Shown here piece after piece: positions 33,613 to 42,881 of a stretch of 64,000 nucleotides of DNA. Positions within the stretch are counted from its first letter, which is position 1, and every line of letters starts with the position of its first letter. Source of the DNA: Nonomuraea endophytica (GTDB lineage: Bacteria; Actinomycetota; Actinomycetes; Streptosporangiales; Streptosporangiaceae). The stretch covers positions 1,240,001-1,304,000 of the forward strand of contig NZ_JACHIN010000001.1 of assembly GCF_014203235.1 (NCBI RefSeq), written 5' to 3'. The notes below the pieces were generated by a model. The model worked only from the letters and a program-made list of their open reading frames with translations, had not been told where the DNA came from and searched no databases. The position numbers and the translations under genes are program-made.

Positions 33613-36137
33613 ATCGGCGGCGGGTCGAAGTCGCAGTCGAGATGCCGGCCCTCCATCGCCACGACCGCGTCGCGGTGATCCAGGCCCAGCGTGTCCCGGT
33701 AGCGGTCCATGGTGTCGGCCGACAGGATCTCGGCCTTCTCCGTCTGGCCCGACTGCGCGAGGTCCACGACCAGGTTCGCCGAGGCGGCCAGCGTCGTGGG
33801 ATGGTCCTCGCCCAGCAGGCGGCGCAGCCGTTCGAGCGCGTCGGTGCCCAGCTTGCAGGCCTCCTTGAGCTCGCCGAGCATGGCCAGGTCGCTGGCGAGG
33901 TTGACGGCCACCGTGAGCGTGAAGTGGTGGTCGCGCCCGACCCGCTGGTCCAGGCCCTCCATGGCGCGCTCGTTGAGCCGGCGGGCCTCCAGCGGCTCGC
34001 CGCGCACCCGGTACATCAGCGCCACGTTGCTGGCGCAGCCGTAGTTGTAGGGATGCTCGGGGCCGTACAGCTTGGGGTAGCGCTGCATCGTGTCGTTGGC
34101 CAGGTCGAACGACTCCTGGATGAGGCCGTTCACGCGCAGCGCGTTGGACAGGCACGTCGCCGCGGCCAGCGTGCCGGGGTGGTCGAGGCCGTACAGGCGC
34201 ACGTACCGCGCGTGGACGTCCTGGGCCAGATCCAGCGCCCGCTCGTGCTCGCCGTAGCGGTGCAGGGCGATCGACAGGTCCTTCTGCGTCAGCAGGACGC
34301 GCGGGTGGTCGGCGTCCAGCAGTTCGCGGCCGAAGGCCAGGGCGTCCTCGCCGAGGTCGCAGGCCTCGCTGTAGAAGCCGCACAGCCGGACCGACCGGCC
34401 GAGACCGGCCCACAGGTTGAGCTGCGTGATCCGGTTGACCGCGTTGCCGCCCGAGCGCAGGGCCTCCTCCAGCAGGGTCCGCGAGCCCAGGTAGTCACTG
34501 GTCAGGCCGTAGTCGAGCGCCAGGTTGTTGACCGCGCGCAGCGTGCTCACATGGTCGGCGCCGAACACCTTGCGGTGCAGGCGCACGGACTCGGTGTCGT
34601 GGTCGCGCGCCTCGGCGAACAGCCCCTGGGCGCGCAGGTCCGCGCCGATGCCGTTGAGCAGGACCAGGCTGTCGGGGTGCTCCACGCCCACGTTCGCCTG
34701 GATCTTCGCCAGCGTCGCGGTGTTGAGCCGGTGGGCGTCGGTGTACTGGCCCATGCTGCGCAGCAGGTCGCCCTGCACGCGCCGGGCCCGCAGCACGTGG
34801 AGGTCGTCCGGGCCGAACTCGTCGGTCCACTTCTGCAGGAACGTGTCGAGGTGGTCGCGCAGCCCCTGGTGGTTTCCCGAGGCGTTCAGGTAGGTGAGCA
34901 CGTTGAGCGCGAATCCCCGCACGTCGTCGCGGACGCTGTCGGCCAGCCTCGCCGGTTCGAGATGGGCCAGCAGCGCGTCGTACGTCACCCAGTCCGTCGG
35001 GTTGTCCGGCGACTCCGGCGCCGCGCCCACCAGCAGGGAGTGCACCTCAGAGCGGATCTCCTCCTGGGTCCCCGCCTCCAGTTCCTCGCGCAGCAGCGCC
35101 TGGATCAGCCGGTGGACCTGGAGCGTGGTGGGCCTGGACGGCTCCGACTCGATGCGCACCAGCGCGTACTTGCCCAGGCGCCTGATGGCGGTGCCCAGCC
35201 GGATCGGGTCGGCCAGCAGATCGGCGATGACCGGGCGGACCGGGCCCTCGACCGAGGCGAAGATCGAGCGCGGGATCGGCTCGGGACCGAAGAAGGCGCA
35301 GCAGCGCAGCAGCTCCATCGCCTCGGGCAGGTTGTCCTTGAGCTCGTTCACCGACAGGCTCCACGCCGCCGTCATCGGCAGCGGGTACTCGCTCGGCTTG
35401 CCCTCGCCCAGCAGGATCGCGGTGCGCTCGGTCAGCATGCGCAGGTAGTCGTCGGCCGACATGCCGGTCTCGGTCTGCAGGGCCGCCGCCTGCTCCAGCG
35501 CCAGCGGCAGGTCACCGAGCGCGCCGGCCAGCCGGTCGGCGTCCTTCTCGGTGATGGAGCGCCGCATGCGCTTGATGAAGAACTCCACGCTCTCCGGACG
35601 CGGGAAGACGTCCACGGCCACCGTCTCGTACAGGCTGGCCCAGCGGTGGTTGCGCGAGGTGATCAGGACGTTGCCTGCGCCCTGGGGAAGGATGTCGTTG
35701 ATGTCCTCGGGCTCGTCGGCGTTGTCGAAGATCAACAGCCATCGGTCGTACGGCTTGCCGCTGCGCAACGTGTCGAGCACGGAGTTGGCGGCCTCCTCGA
35801 TGCCCGTCGTGGTCGGGTCGGGCAGGCCCAGCTTCGGCGCGAGCTGGGCCAGCGTGGACCGGACCAGGCCGGGCTGGTCGGAGGGGATCCACCAGACGAC
35901 GTCGTACTCGCCGCGGAAGCGGTAGGCGTACTCGATGGCGATCTGGGTCTTGCCGACGCCGCCGAAACCCTGCAGGGCGTGCGGGACCACGGCCGTGGTC
36001 TTCTTCGTGATGCTGGAGCGCAAGCTGCCCATGAGCTCGTCGCGCCCGGTGAAGTTCGTGTTGCGCGGGGGGACTTTCCAAACCTCAGGAAAGCCGCCGG
36101 TCGCCCCCCGCATGATGGGACGTTCCGAATCGGTCAC
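33609..36137 (-). CDS. fxsT: FxsT-type NB-ARC/tetratricopeptide protein
   Basis: 842 residues from the GTG at 36137 (GGAG 4 bases upstream). Near the N-terminus PPRNTNFTGRDELMGSLR precedes a STAND ATPase domain: P-loop GFGGVGKTQIAIEYAYRF, Walker B RWLLIFDNADE, LITSRNHRW sensor, then a winged-helix region. From about 470 onward TPR repeats of the GxDHPxTLxxxxNLA kind continue to the end, which is CDFDPPPI. This is the architecture of the TPR protein encoded with FxsA/FxsB. It may act as a signal-dependent scaffold or switch; its biochemical role is not known. Confidence 0.88.
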   Translation of the reverse strand: MTDSERPIMRGATGGFPEVWKVPPRNTNFTGRDELMGSLRSSITKKTTAVVPHALQGFGGVGKTQIAIEYAYRFRGEYDVVWWIPSDQPGLVRSTLAQLAPKLGLPDPTTTGIEEAANSVLDTLRSGKPYDRWLLIFDNADEPEDINDILPQGAGNVLITSRNHRWASLYETVAVDVFPRPESVEFFIKRMRRSITEKDADRLAGALGDLPLALEQAAALQTETGMSADDYLRMLTERTAILLGEGKPSEYPLPMTAAWSLSVNELKDNLPEAMELLRCCAFFGPEPIPRSIFASVEGPVRPVIADLLADPIRLGTAIRRLGKYALVRIESEPSRPTTLQVHRLIQALLREELEAGTQEEIRSEVHSLLVGAAPESPDNPTDWVTYDALLAHLEPARLADSVRDDVRGFALNVLTYLNASGNHQGLRDHLDTFLQKWTDEFGPDDLHVLRARRVQGDLLRSMGQYTDAHRLNTATLAKIQANVGVEHPDSLVLLNGIGADLRAQGLFAEARDHDTESVRLHRKVFGADHVSTLRAVNNLALDYGLTSDYLGSRTLLEEALRSGGNAVNRITQLNLWAGLGRSVRLCGFYSEACDLGEDALAFGRELLDADHPRVLLTQKDLSIALHRYGEHERALDLAQDVHARYVRLYGLDHPGTLAAATCLSNALRVNGLIQESFDLANDTMQRYPKLYGPEHPYNYGCASNVALMYRVRGEPLEARRLNERAMEGLDQRVGRDHHFTLTVAVNLASDLAMLGELKEACKLGTDALERLRRLLGEDHPTTLAASANLVVDLAQSGQTEKAEILSADTMDRYRDTLGLDHRDAVVAMEGRHLDCDFDPPPI

Positions 36138-36401
36138 GCGCTCCGCCCTCCCGTCCGCAGAGAATGGACAAGCAAGGAAACGATAGCGCAACGCCGGTGG
36201 GCGGACAGGCTCAGTGACGGCCCTATCCGCACATTCGGCGTCGCAAAAAAGGCCTTGCGTTTGTGAAGGGTATACCGCGGCCCGCGAATGTGATACATGC
36301 CAGTTGAGAACATTCACCGGAACGGCCGCGCCGGGGCGGAAGGAGTGTGATCCGGGCGGCGACACAGCAGGCCGTATGCAGGCGTCGATAGGGGAATGTC
36401 A

Positions 36402-36578
36402 GTGCGACCACAGCTTGCCGAGCACCGCAGCGATTTCGTCGATCTTTCCCTGCTCTCCCATCCCGACCTGGACCGACTCGGGGACACGGTCCTCGCGCAG
36501 GCCCTACGTGAGCTGCTCGAACCTGATCTCGAAGAAGGGGAGGGCTTCGCGCGCTTCGACAACAGCACCGCTCTCTAG
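36402..36578 (+). CDS. fxsA: Candidate FxsA-like RiPP precursor peptide, divergent tail
   Basis: 58 residues from the GTG at 36402, 6 bases after GGGGA; an ATG at 36396 directly abuts that site. The leader part (SDFVDLSLLSHPDLDRL, then TVLAQALRELLEPD) resembles FxsA leaders, with a DLS block and a Leu/Ala helix. The tail is GFARFDNSTAL. The family normally ends F-x-S-x-x; here the Phe is two residues further from the C-terminus and the third residue is Asn (Phe52-Asp53-Asn54). Phe-x-Asn is still a possible three-residue cyclophane unit. It is divergent from fxsT and beside the only radical SAM/SPASM maturase nearby. Confidence 0.6.
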   Translation: MRPQLAEHRSDFVDLSLLSHPDLDRLGDTVLAQALRELLEPDLEEGEGFARFDNSTAL

Positions 36579-36816
36579 CGGATCTCGAAGCACCAAAGTC
36601 GTCGGACGTGCATGCCTAATAGGCGATTTCGGCCACCCAAATCGAGCTCTTTCGAAATCGAGGAATTGCCGTATTATTGCGGAACCCCTTGATGGGCGTG
36701 CCGCGACGGTGAGAGGGTTTCGGTCTCGCCACAATCGGCAGCATCGTCGCCAGGCGACAGCGGCGCGATCTCAAGGCGGTTGATCCGTACCGTCCTCCAT
36801 GAGCGAGGTCTGGCTA

Positions 36817-38784
36817 ATGACAGCTTTCTCAGCGGTTCCCGCAGCTCCACGCGGACCATTCATTGGAGCGCGGCCTTTCGAAGCCCACGATGAGATGCTG
36901 TTATTCGGACGAACCGAAGAGGTCCGAAAACTAACCCGGACATGGCAGCAGCGCCGGCTGACGATCCTCCATTCCGACGCCGGCGCGGGCAAGACCTCGC
37001 TGCTGCGCGCGGGCGTTGTGCCGGCCCTTAAGGCGGGCAACGCCCACGTGCTCCCCATCGGCCTGACCGCGCCCACCCGCGTGTGGCCGGTCGCCGCGCT
37101 GCCCGACCACAACAGGTACGTGCTCGCCCTGCTGTCGTCCTGGCACGCGGCCAACGCCCACACCCACGTCCCGGGCCTGTCCATCGACGACTTCCTGCAA
37201 CGCCGCGAAGAGGTCGACCGGCAGGGCCGCCCCGCGCCGACGCTGGCCGCCATCGACCAGGTCGAGCTGTTCCTGCGCCCGGCCGGCGACAACGAGCACG
37301 AACGCTGCGCCTTCCTCAGCGAGCTCCTCGCCACCGCCGCCAAGCGGCCCCGCCTGCGGCTGCTGCTGTCGGTGCGCACCGACTACCTCGACGAGCTGCT
37401 GCGCGTGGTGAAGGGCTTCGCGGACCTGCAGTACGAGGAGTTCGCGCTCAGCCCCTTCACCCCGGAGGCCGCCGCCGAGGTCGTCCGCCGCTCGATCGAG
37501 AGCTCCGGCTACCGCCCAGCCCCCTCCCGCACCCGCGAACTGCTCGACGAGCTCCGCACGATCAGGGATGCCATGGGCCGGCCGCACCGCCCCGTGTCCA
37601 CCGTCGACCCGATGCTGCTCCAGGTCACCGGCACCCGGCTGTGGAGCCGTCCGCCCGGCCAGGACCACCCCATCGCGCGGATGGAGGACGAGGTCGACGC
37701 CGCCCTGACCGACTACTGCTCGGCCACGCTCGCCTCGATCGCCGCCGACTTCGAGCTGCTGCCCGCCGCCTTCCACGCATGGCTGCACCAGACCGTCGTG
37801 TCCGGCGTCGCCCGCAAGCTCGGCTCGTCCGAGCGGATCACCGCCGCCGTCGTGCGCTCCCTGGAGGACCGCCACCTCATCAGGGCCCCGCAGAAGTACG
37901 GCCTGCGCATGTACATCCTGCGCCACCCGAGGCTCATGGCCCCCCTCAGACGGCTCGATCCCGGCCTGTGGCCCCGCCCCGCCCTCGGCACCGCGGACCG
38001 GCTGCGCGCCGCCATGGAGGCCGCCTTCGACGGCGAGCCGGAACGCGCCAGAAGCCTCGCCCGCAAAGCCGCCGAAGCCTGCTCCCCCGACGAACTGCGG
38101 GCCGGCGCGGCCATCGAGTCGCTGCTCGGCAGCATCGCCTACGAGCAGCACCGGCTCAACGAGGCCGCCGACCACTACCTGCGCGCCTGCGAGCTCTACG
38201 AGGCGCTGCGCGACAACACGGCGGTGGGCTGGCTGCTGGCCGCGGCCGGCCGGGTCGCGCTCGACCAGGGCAGGCAGCGCCAGGCCACCGGCATGTTGCG
38301 CGCCGCCGTCGAGCGGGTCCCCCATGACGTCACCCTGCAGACCAGCCTCGGGCAGAACTTCTGGATGGCCGGGGAGCCGCAGGCGGCGCTGGCCGTACTC
38401 AACAATGTGATCAACCGCGAGGGCAACGTGCCCGAGGCCAGGCGCACCCGCGGCGAGATGCTGGCCGACCTCGGCGACGCGGAGTCGGCGCTGCGCGACA
38501 TCGGGCAGGCGAGCAGCCGCTGGCCGCAGCCGTCGGCCCGCGCGGCCAGGGCGCTGGCGCTGGCGACGCTGTCACGTACGGAGGAAGCCGACAGGGAGCT
38601 GGCCGGCGCGGTCGCCGACGCCGGTGACAGCGGCCCGGTCTATCTGCGCGCGGCCAGGGTCCGCATGATCTCCGGCGACTCCTCGGACGCGGCCAGGTAC
38701 GCCGAGCTGGCGATCCTGGCGATCCATCCTCCGCTGCCGCCCCATCAGCACGGCACGGCCAGGCGCCTGTCGGAGGAGCCCTGA
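36817..38784 (+). CDS. nSTAND-type ATPase with C-terminal TPR repeats
   Basis: 655 residues from the ATG at 36817 (GAGG 8 bases upstream; an ATG at 36799 lacks a site). PFIGARPFEAHDEMLLFGR is the nSTAND1 entry motif, with the P-loop HSDAGAGKTSLLRAGVVPAL (about 55-75), a degenerate Walker B LAAIDQVELFL and the sensor LLLSVRTDYLDELL. A winged-helix region follows, and from about 420 TPR-like helices (AAIESLLGSIAYEQHRLNEA). STAND ATPases are ligand-triggered switches in defence or programmed responses. It lies 238 bp after the FxsA-like gene on the same strand. Confidence 0.8.
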   Translation: MTAFSAVPAAPRGPFIGARPFEAHDEMLLFGRTEEVRKLTRTWQQRRLTILHSDAGAGKTSLLRAGVVPALKAGNAHVLPIGLTAPTRVWPVAALPDHNRYVLALLSSWHAANAHTHVPGLSIDDFLQRREEVDRQGRPAPTLAAIDQVELFLRPAGDNEHERCAFLSELLATAAKRPRLRLLLSVRTDYLDELLRVVKGFADLQYEEFALSPFTPEAAAEVVRRSIESSGYRPAPSRTRELLDELRTIRDAMGRPHRPVSTVDPMLLQVTGTRLWSRPPGQDHPIARMEDEVDAALTDYCSATLASIAADFELLPAAFHAWLHQTVVSGVARKLGSSERITAAVVRSLEDRHLIRAPQKYGLRMYILRHPRLMAPLRRLDPGLWPRPALGTADRLRAAMEAAFDGEPERARSLARKAAEACSPDELRAGAAIESLLGSIAYEQHRLNEAADHYLRACELYEALRDNTAVGWLLAAAGRVALDQGRQRQATGMLRAAVERVPHDVTLQTSLGQNFWMAGEPQAALAVLNNVINREGNVPEARRTRGEMLADLGDAESALRDIGQASSRWPQPSARAARALALATLSRTEEADRELAGAVADAGDSGPVYLRAARVRMISGDSSDAARYAELAILAIHPPLPPHQHGTARRLSEEP

Positions 38785-40562
38785 ACCAGCTCGTCATGGT
38801 CGCCGTCATCACCGCGTGCGCCGCCGTATTCGGCGCACTGACCGGCTCGCTCACCGCGGTCCTCACCGAGCGGACCCGCTCGCGGCACACCCGGCTCGCC
38901 GCGGCCGAGCAGCGGGCCGACGACCGGCGGGACGCCCGCGATCGCGAGCTCAGGGAGACCTTCGCCACCACAGCGGAGGCCGTGATGAACCTGGCGCTGA
39001 ACGTCGAGTACGCGCAGCAGCTCCGCCGCGGCGGCACAACGCGCTTCGACCCCGCCGATCTCGCCAAACAGGTCTGGCAGGTCAGGCACGACACCGTCGC
39101 CGCCAAGACCGCGATGGCCAGGCTGCGGCCGCTGTGCCCGCGCGAGTGCCACGCGCGGATCGAGGCTCTGGGTGAATCGCTCAGCTGGGCCGCGGCGCAC
39201 GGCGAGCTCGAAAGCCCCAAAGGGATCGCGCAGCCGGTCCGCTCCCGCCTCGAGAACGAGCTCTACGCCCTCAGCGACGCGGTCTTTCCACAGCGCGGCC
39301 CACACCCGGACCCGGACGAGCAGCCCCCAGGCGAGCGAGCCGTATGACACCGCCAGCGCCAGGACCAGGATCACGCCGGCGACCATGACGACCGCCGCCT
39401 TGGTGCCGAGCCCCGCGATCACGTACCCGGCGGCCAGCGCCCCGAGCGGCACCGCCCCGCCGGAGAAGAACCGGCTGACGCTGACCACCCGCGCGTGCAG
39501 GTGGACCGGCACCTCCCTGGCGTAGTGGACCGACAGCGCCACGTTGAGGCACGCCCCGGTGAAGCCGATCCCGGCCCACGCCATCGGCAGCAGGACGGCG
39601 ACGTAGAGCACCGAGCCATGGTCACTGACCGCCAGCGCCGCGCACAGGAACAACCACGCCCACACGCAGATGACGATCACCCTGCGCGGCTGCCGCCCGG
39701 TCAGAAACCGCGGCGCGACCAGCGACCCGAGCACCCCGCCGAACCCGGAGGCGGCGATCAGCACCCCCGTCAGCCAGTACGGCAGCGCCTGCGCGTGAGC
39801 CAGCAGCACCAGAGAAAGTCCGACAATCTGGAAGAAAAAATTAGCAAGAGCGCAAACAATCACCACAAGGAACAGGAACGCATCACCACGCAGAAAGCTG
39901 ACGCCTTCCCTCAAATCACTCGTCATGGCGGATCGATGCGTCACCGGTGGCTTGAATGCCTTCTTGTCCATTTTCAGGAGGAAGAAAGCGGAAAGGGCGG
40001 AGGAGACCGCATCCAGGAGAAACGGCAGTCCGTGCATCAGATCGAACAGCAGCCCGCCGAACGGCCGCCCCAGCAGCCCCGCCCCGTGGATGCGCGCCTC
40101 GTTGCGCGACACCGCCTTAGGCAGGCTCTCCTCCGGCACGAGCCGCGGCACCACCGCCAGCTCAGCCGTGGAGTAGAACACCGCGCAGACACCCTGCGCG
40201 CCGGCGACCAGAGGCAGCAGCAGGGTCACGTCGCCGCGGCTGAACACCCCCACGACCAGCACCACCGCCAGCGCCATCTGCAGGAACGCGCTGATCACCA
40301 TGATCGCCCGGCGGTTGGACCGGTCGACGATCACCCCGGCGGGGAGGTAGAGCAGCAGGCGCGGAAGCGTGCCGGCGGCCGTCACCCAGCCGGCGAAGAC
40401 CGGCGATCCGGTCTGCGCGAGCGCGAGCAGCGGAGCGGCGAGGGTGGCATTGACGGTGCCGAACTGGGAGAAGGCCGAGCCGGTCCAGAGCAGCCGGAAA
40501 TCACGTTTCCAGGCGGAGTCGCGAGCGGTGCCGGACTGTACGCCTCTGGTGCTGTCGGCCAC
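38745..40562 (-). CDS. MFS transporter with abnormal antisense C-terminal extension
   Basis: The first about 415 residues are a 12-helix MFS exporter: FRLLWTGSAFSQFGTVNATL, the loop motif AGVIVDRSNRRAI between TM2 and TM3, and a last helix at about 390-410. No stop follows; the frame runs on for about 190 Arg/Gly/Pro-rich residues antisense to the membrane-anchored coiled-coil gene. That tail looks like antisense shadow. A lost stop or a frameshift near 39300-39340 would explain it; one alternative frame reaches a TAG close by. The GTG at 40562 has GGGGA upstream and is preferred to the ATG at 40595. Likely a drug or metabolite exporter. Confidence 0.75.
   Translation of the reverse strand: MADSTRGVQSGTARDSAWKRDFRLLWTGSAFSQFGTVNATLAAPLLALAQTGSPVFAGWVTAAGTLPRLLLYLPAGVIVDRSNRRAIMVISAFLQMALAVVLVVGVFSRGDVTLLLPLVAGAQGVCAVFYSTAELAVVPRLVPEESLPKAVSRNEARIHGAGLLGRPFGGLLFDLMHGLPFLLDAVSSALSAFFLLKMDKKAFKPPVTHRSAMTSDLREGVSFLRGDAFLFLVVIVCALANFFFQIVGLSLVLLAHAQALPYWLTGVLIAASGFGGVLGSLVAPRFLTGRQPRRVIVICVWAWLFLCAALAVSDHGSVLYVAVLLPMAWAGIGFTGACLNVALSVHYAREVPVHLHARVVSVSRFFSGGAVPLGALAAGYVIAGLGTKAAVVMVAGVILVLALAVSYGSLAWGLLVRVRVWAALWKDRVAEGVELVLEAGADRLRDPFGAFELAVRRGPAERFTQSLDPRVALARAQRPQPGHRGLGGDGVVPDLPDLFGEIGGVEARCAAAAELLRVLDVQRQVHHGLRCGGEGLPELAIAGVPPVVGPLLGRGEPGVPRAGPLGEDRGERAGQCAEYGGARGDDGDHDELVQGSSDRRLAVPC
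38796..39347 (+). CDS. Membrane-anchored coiled-coil protein, unknown function
   Basis: 183 residues. An N-terminal helix (MVAVITACAAVFGALTGSLT) anchors a charged helical cytoplasmic domain with a coiled-coil portion (RLAAAEQRADDRRDARDRELR). A CTG at 38781 overlapping the previous stop (CTGA) after GGAGGAG is an alternative, coupled start. Third positions are strongly G/C in this frame, supporting it over the antisense frame. It follows the nSTAND gene directly, so the two probably act together. The entire gene is covered on the other strand by the open tail of the MFS gene. Confidence 0.65.
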   Translation: MVAVITACAAVFGALTGSLTAVLTERTRSRHTRLAAAEQRADDRRDARDRELRETFATTAEAVMNLALNVEYAQQLRRGGTTRFDPADLAKQVWQVRHDTVAAKTAMARLRPLCPRECHARIEALGESLSWAAAHGELESPKGIAQPVRSRLENELYALSDAVFPQRGPHPDPDEQPPGERAV

Positions 40563-40746
40563 CTCAATCCCCGCTCCAGGTGCAAAACGCCACATTTGCC
40601 GTAAAAGTGCCCCTGGAGCGTGATTACGCAGCGGCCCAAAGACGTAGCGCCCCGATAGACGGGCGTCAATCTACTGTATTCCCGGAGCCCTTGGGAACTG
40701 GTCTCTCCCCCTGGCAAACCCCTTTCATCAGATTGGGAACTGCTCC

Positions 40747-42834
40747 CTACCCCGGGTAAACCCCTTCCACCAGAGCGGCAAACTCCTCCGGCGACATGAC
40801 CCGCACACCCAGTGATTCGGCCTTGGTCCGCTTGGAACCCGCCTTCTCCCCCGCCACCAGCAACGACGTCTTGGCCGACACGCTCGACGACGACTTGCCG
40901 CCCGCGCGTTCGATCAGCTCGTTCATCTGGTTGCGCGACAACGACTCCAGGACCCCGGACATCGCCCCGGTCACCACCACCGTCATTCCGGACAGCGGCC
41001 CCTGCTCGCCCTGGCTCTCCTGCGCGCCGTCTTCCGCGGCGGCGCTGGGCGGGGTGGCGCCGGGCTCGGTCATGTTGACGCCCGCCTGGACCAGCTTGTC
41101 GATCAGCGGCGCGAGCTCCAGGAGCTCGGCCACCACCACCGGCGCCTTCTCCGGGCCGATGCCCTCGACCTGCTGGATCGCCTCGGCGTCGGCGGCGCGG
41201 ATGGCCTCCATCGTGGCGAAGTGCCGGGCGATGCGGCGGCTCATCGAACGGCCGGTGCCGCGCACGCCCAGCGCGCAGAAGACGCGGCTCAGCGGCCTGG
41301 ACTTGGCCTGCTCGATGGCGGCCAGGAGGTTGTCGGTGCTGGTCTCGCCCATCCGCTCCAGGCCGAGCACCTGCTCGCGGGTCAGGAAGAACAGGTCGGC
41401 GAAGTCGGTGATGAAGCCGGCGTCGAGCAGCTGCTGGATGCGCTGCTCGGCCAGGGTCTCGATGTCGAGCTGGTCGCGGCCGGCGGCGTACTGGATGGAG
41501 GCGATCGCGCGGCAGGCGCGGCCCCGCACGCAGCGCCAGCGCTCCTGCGAGGCGTCGATCGCGTCGCCGCACGACGGGCAGACCTCCGGGATGGCGATCG
41601 GCTGCTCGTCGCCGGTGCGCAGGTGCACGACGGGGGCCTCGACGCGCGGGATCACGTCGCCCGCCTTGTAGACGACGACCGAGTCGCCGAGCATCAGGCC
41701 GCGGCGGGCGATGTCGGCCGGGTTGTGGAGGGTGGCGTAGGTGACGACGGAGCCGTCGAGCTCGACCGGCTCCAGCACGGCGCGGGGCGCGATGATGCCG
41801 GTGCGCCCGGTGTTCCACTCCACGGCGATCAGCTTGGTGATCTTCTCGGTGGCGGGCAGCTTGTAGGCGATGGCCCAGCGCGGGGCGCGCGAGCTGAAGC
41901 CCGCCGCCGCCTGGTCGTCTGCCAGGTCGCACTTGATCACGATGCCGTCGATGCCGAAGGGCAGCTCGGCGCGCGCCGCGGCGATCTGCTCGACGCGCTC
42001 CTGAACCCGCTCCAGGGTGTGCGCGACGACCCCGGCGACCGAGGTGGCCGCCGTGGTCTGCACACCTTGGGCGGCCACCCACTCCATGACCTGGCTGTGC
42101 GGCAGCTCGCGCAGACGCACGGCCAGCTCGGAGACGTCATCGGGGGTGGGCAGCGCGCCGTAGCCGAAGAACGTCAGCTCGCAGGTGTAGGGCCGGTCCT
42201 GGGCGCGCAGGGTGCCCGCGGCGGCGCTGCGCGGGTTGGCGAACGTGGTGCCGTCGTGGGCCTGGCGCTTGGCACAGGCGTCCTCGAACTGCGCCGCGGT
42301 CATCATGACCTCGCCGCGCAACTCCACCGTGACCGGCTCGGCCAGCCGCTCGGGCAGCCCGACGATCGTGCCCGCGGCGTGGCTGACGTCCTCGCCCGCG
42401 GTGCCGTCGCCGCGCGTGATGAGCTGGACCAGGCGGCCCCTGCGATAGCGGGCGGCGATCGCCAGGCCGTCGAGCTTGGGCTCCACGCTCCACTCCGCGA
42501 CCGGCCTGCCGATCCTGCGCTCCACCGAGGCGGCCCACTCGGCCAGTTGCTCGGCGCCGAAGACGTTGTCGAGGCTGAGCATGGGCACGCTGTGCGGCAC
42601 GTCGCCGACCACGGCGCCGCCCGCCACCTTGCCCGTGGGCGAGTCGGCCAGCACCTCGTCGGGATGCTCCTCCTCGTAGGCCACGATGCCGCGCAGCAGC
42701 CGGTCGTAGGAGTCGTCGTCGAGCGTGGATGTGCCGTCGGCGTAGTAGGCCGCGGAGGCGTCGAGAGCCAGCTGCACCGCTTCCGCGTAGGCGGCGTGGT
42801 CGGCGATGAGGGTGAGGGGAGGCGCGTCGCTCAT
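40747..42834 (-). CDS. ligA: NAD+-dependent DNA ligase
   Basis: 695 residues with the complete LigA layout. The Ia region is followed by the adenylation Lys in [13 protein letters not shown], then [32 protein letters not shown] and [11 protein letters not shown]. The OB fold comes next, with a zinc finger (CPSCG plus CVRGRAC), helix-hairpin-helix repeats ([13 protein letters not shown]) and a C-terminal BRCT domain ([20 protein letters not shown]). The HhH part is somewhat divergent ([16 protein letters not shown]), so this could be a second, accessory ligase. The ATG at 42834 is chosen because the domain begins shortly after. Confidence 0.93.
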   Translation of the reverse strand: MSDAPPLTLIADHAAYAEAVQLALDASAAYYADGTSTLDDDSYDRLLRGIVAYEEEHPDEVLADSPTGKVAGGAVVGDVPHSVPMLSLDNVFGAEQLAEWAASVERRIGRPVAEWSVEPKLDGLAIAARYRRGRLVQLITRGDGTAGEDVSHAAGTIVGLPERLAEPVTVELRGEVMMTAAQFEDACAKRQAHDGTTFANPRSAAAGTLRAQDRPYTCELTFFGYGALPTPDDVSELAVRLRELPHSQVMEWVAAQGVQTTAATSVAGVVAHTLERVQERVEQIAAARAELPFGIDGIVIKCDLADDQAAAGFSSRAPRWAIAYKLPATEKITKLIAVEWNTGRTGIIAPRAVLEPVELDGSVVTYATLHNPADIARRGLMLGDSVVVYKAGDVIPRVEAPVVHLRTGDEQPIAIPEVCPSCGDAIDASQERWRCVRGRACRAIASIQYAAGRDQLDIETLAEQRIQQLLDAGFITDFADLFFLTREQVLGLERMGETSTDNLLAAIEQAKSRPLSRVFCALGVRGTGRSMSRRIARHFATMEAIRAADAEAIQQVEGIGPEKAPVVVAELLELAPLIDKLVQAGVNMTEPGATPPSAAAEDGAQESQGEQGPLSGMTVVVTGAMSGVLESLSRNQMNELIERAGGKSSSSVSAKTSLLVAGEKAGSKRTKAESLGVRVMSPEEFAALVEGVYPG

Positions 42835-42881
42835 GGGTTCATCATGCCGTTCGCCACCGACATTTCCACGCCCTGAGCTGC

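Noticed and set aside
32982..36266. Rightward frame of 1094 codons across the Fxs region
   Set aside because: Antisense to fxsT and out of frame with fxsB; composition is shadow-like.
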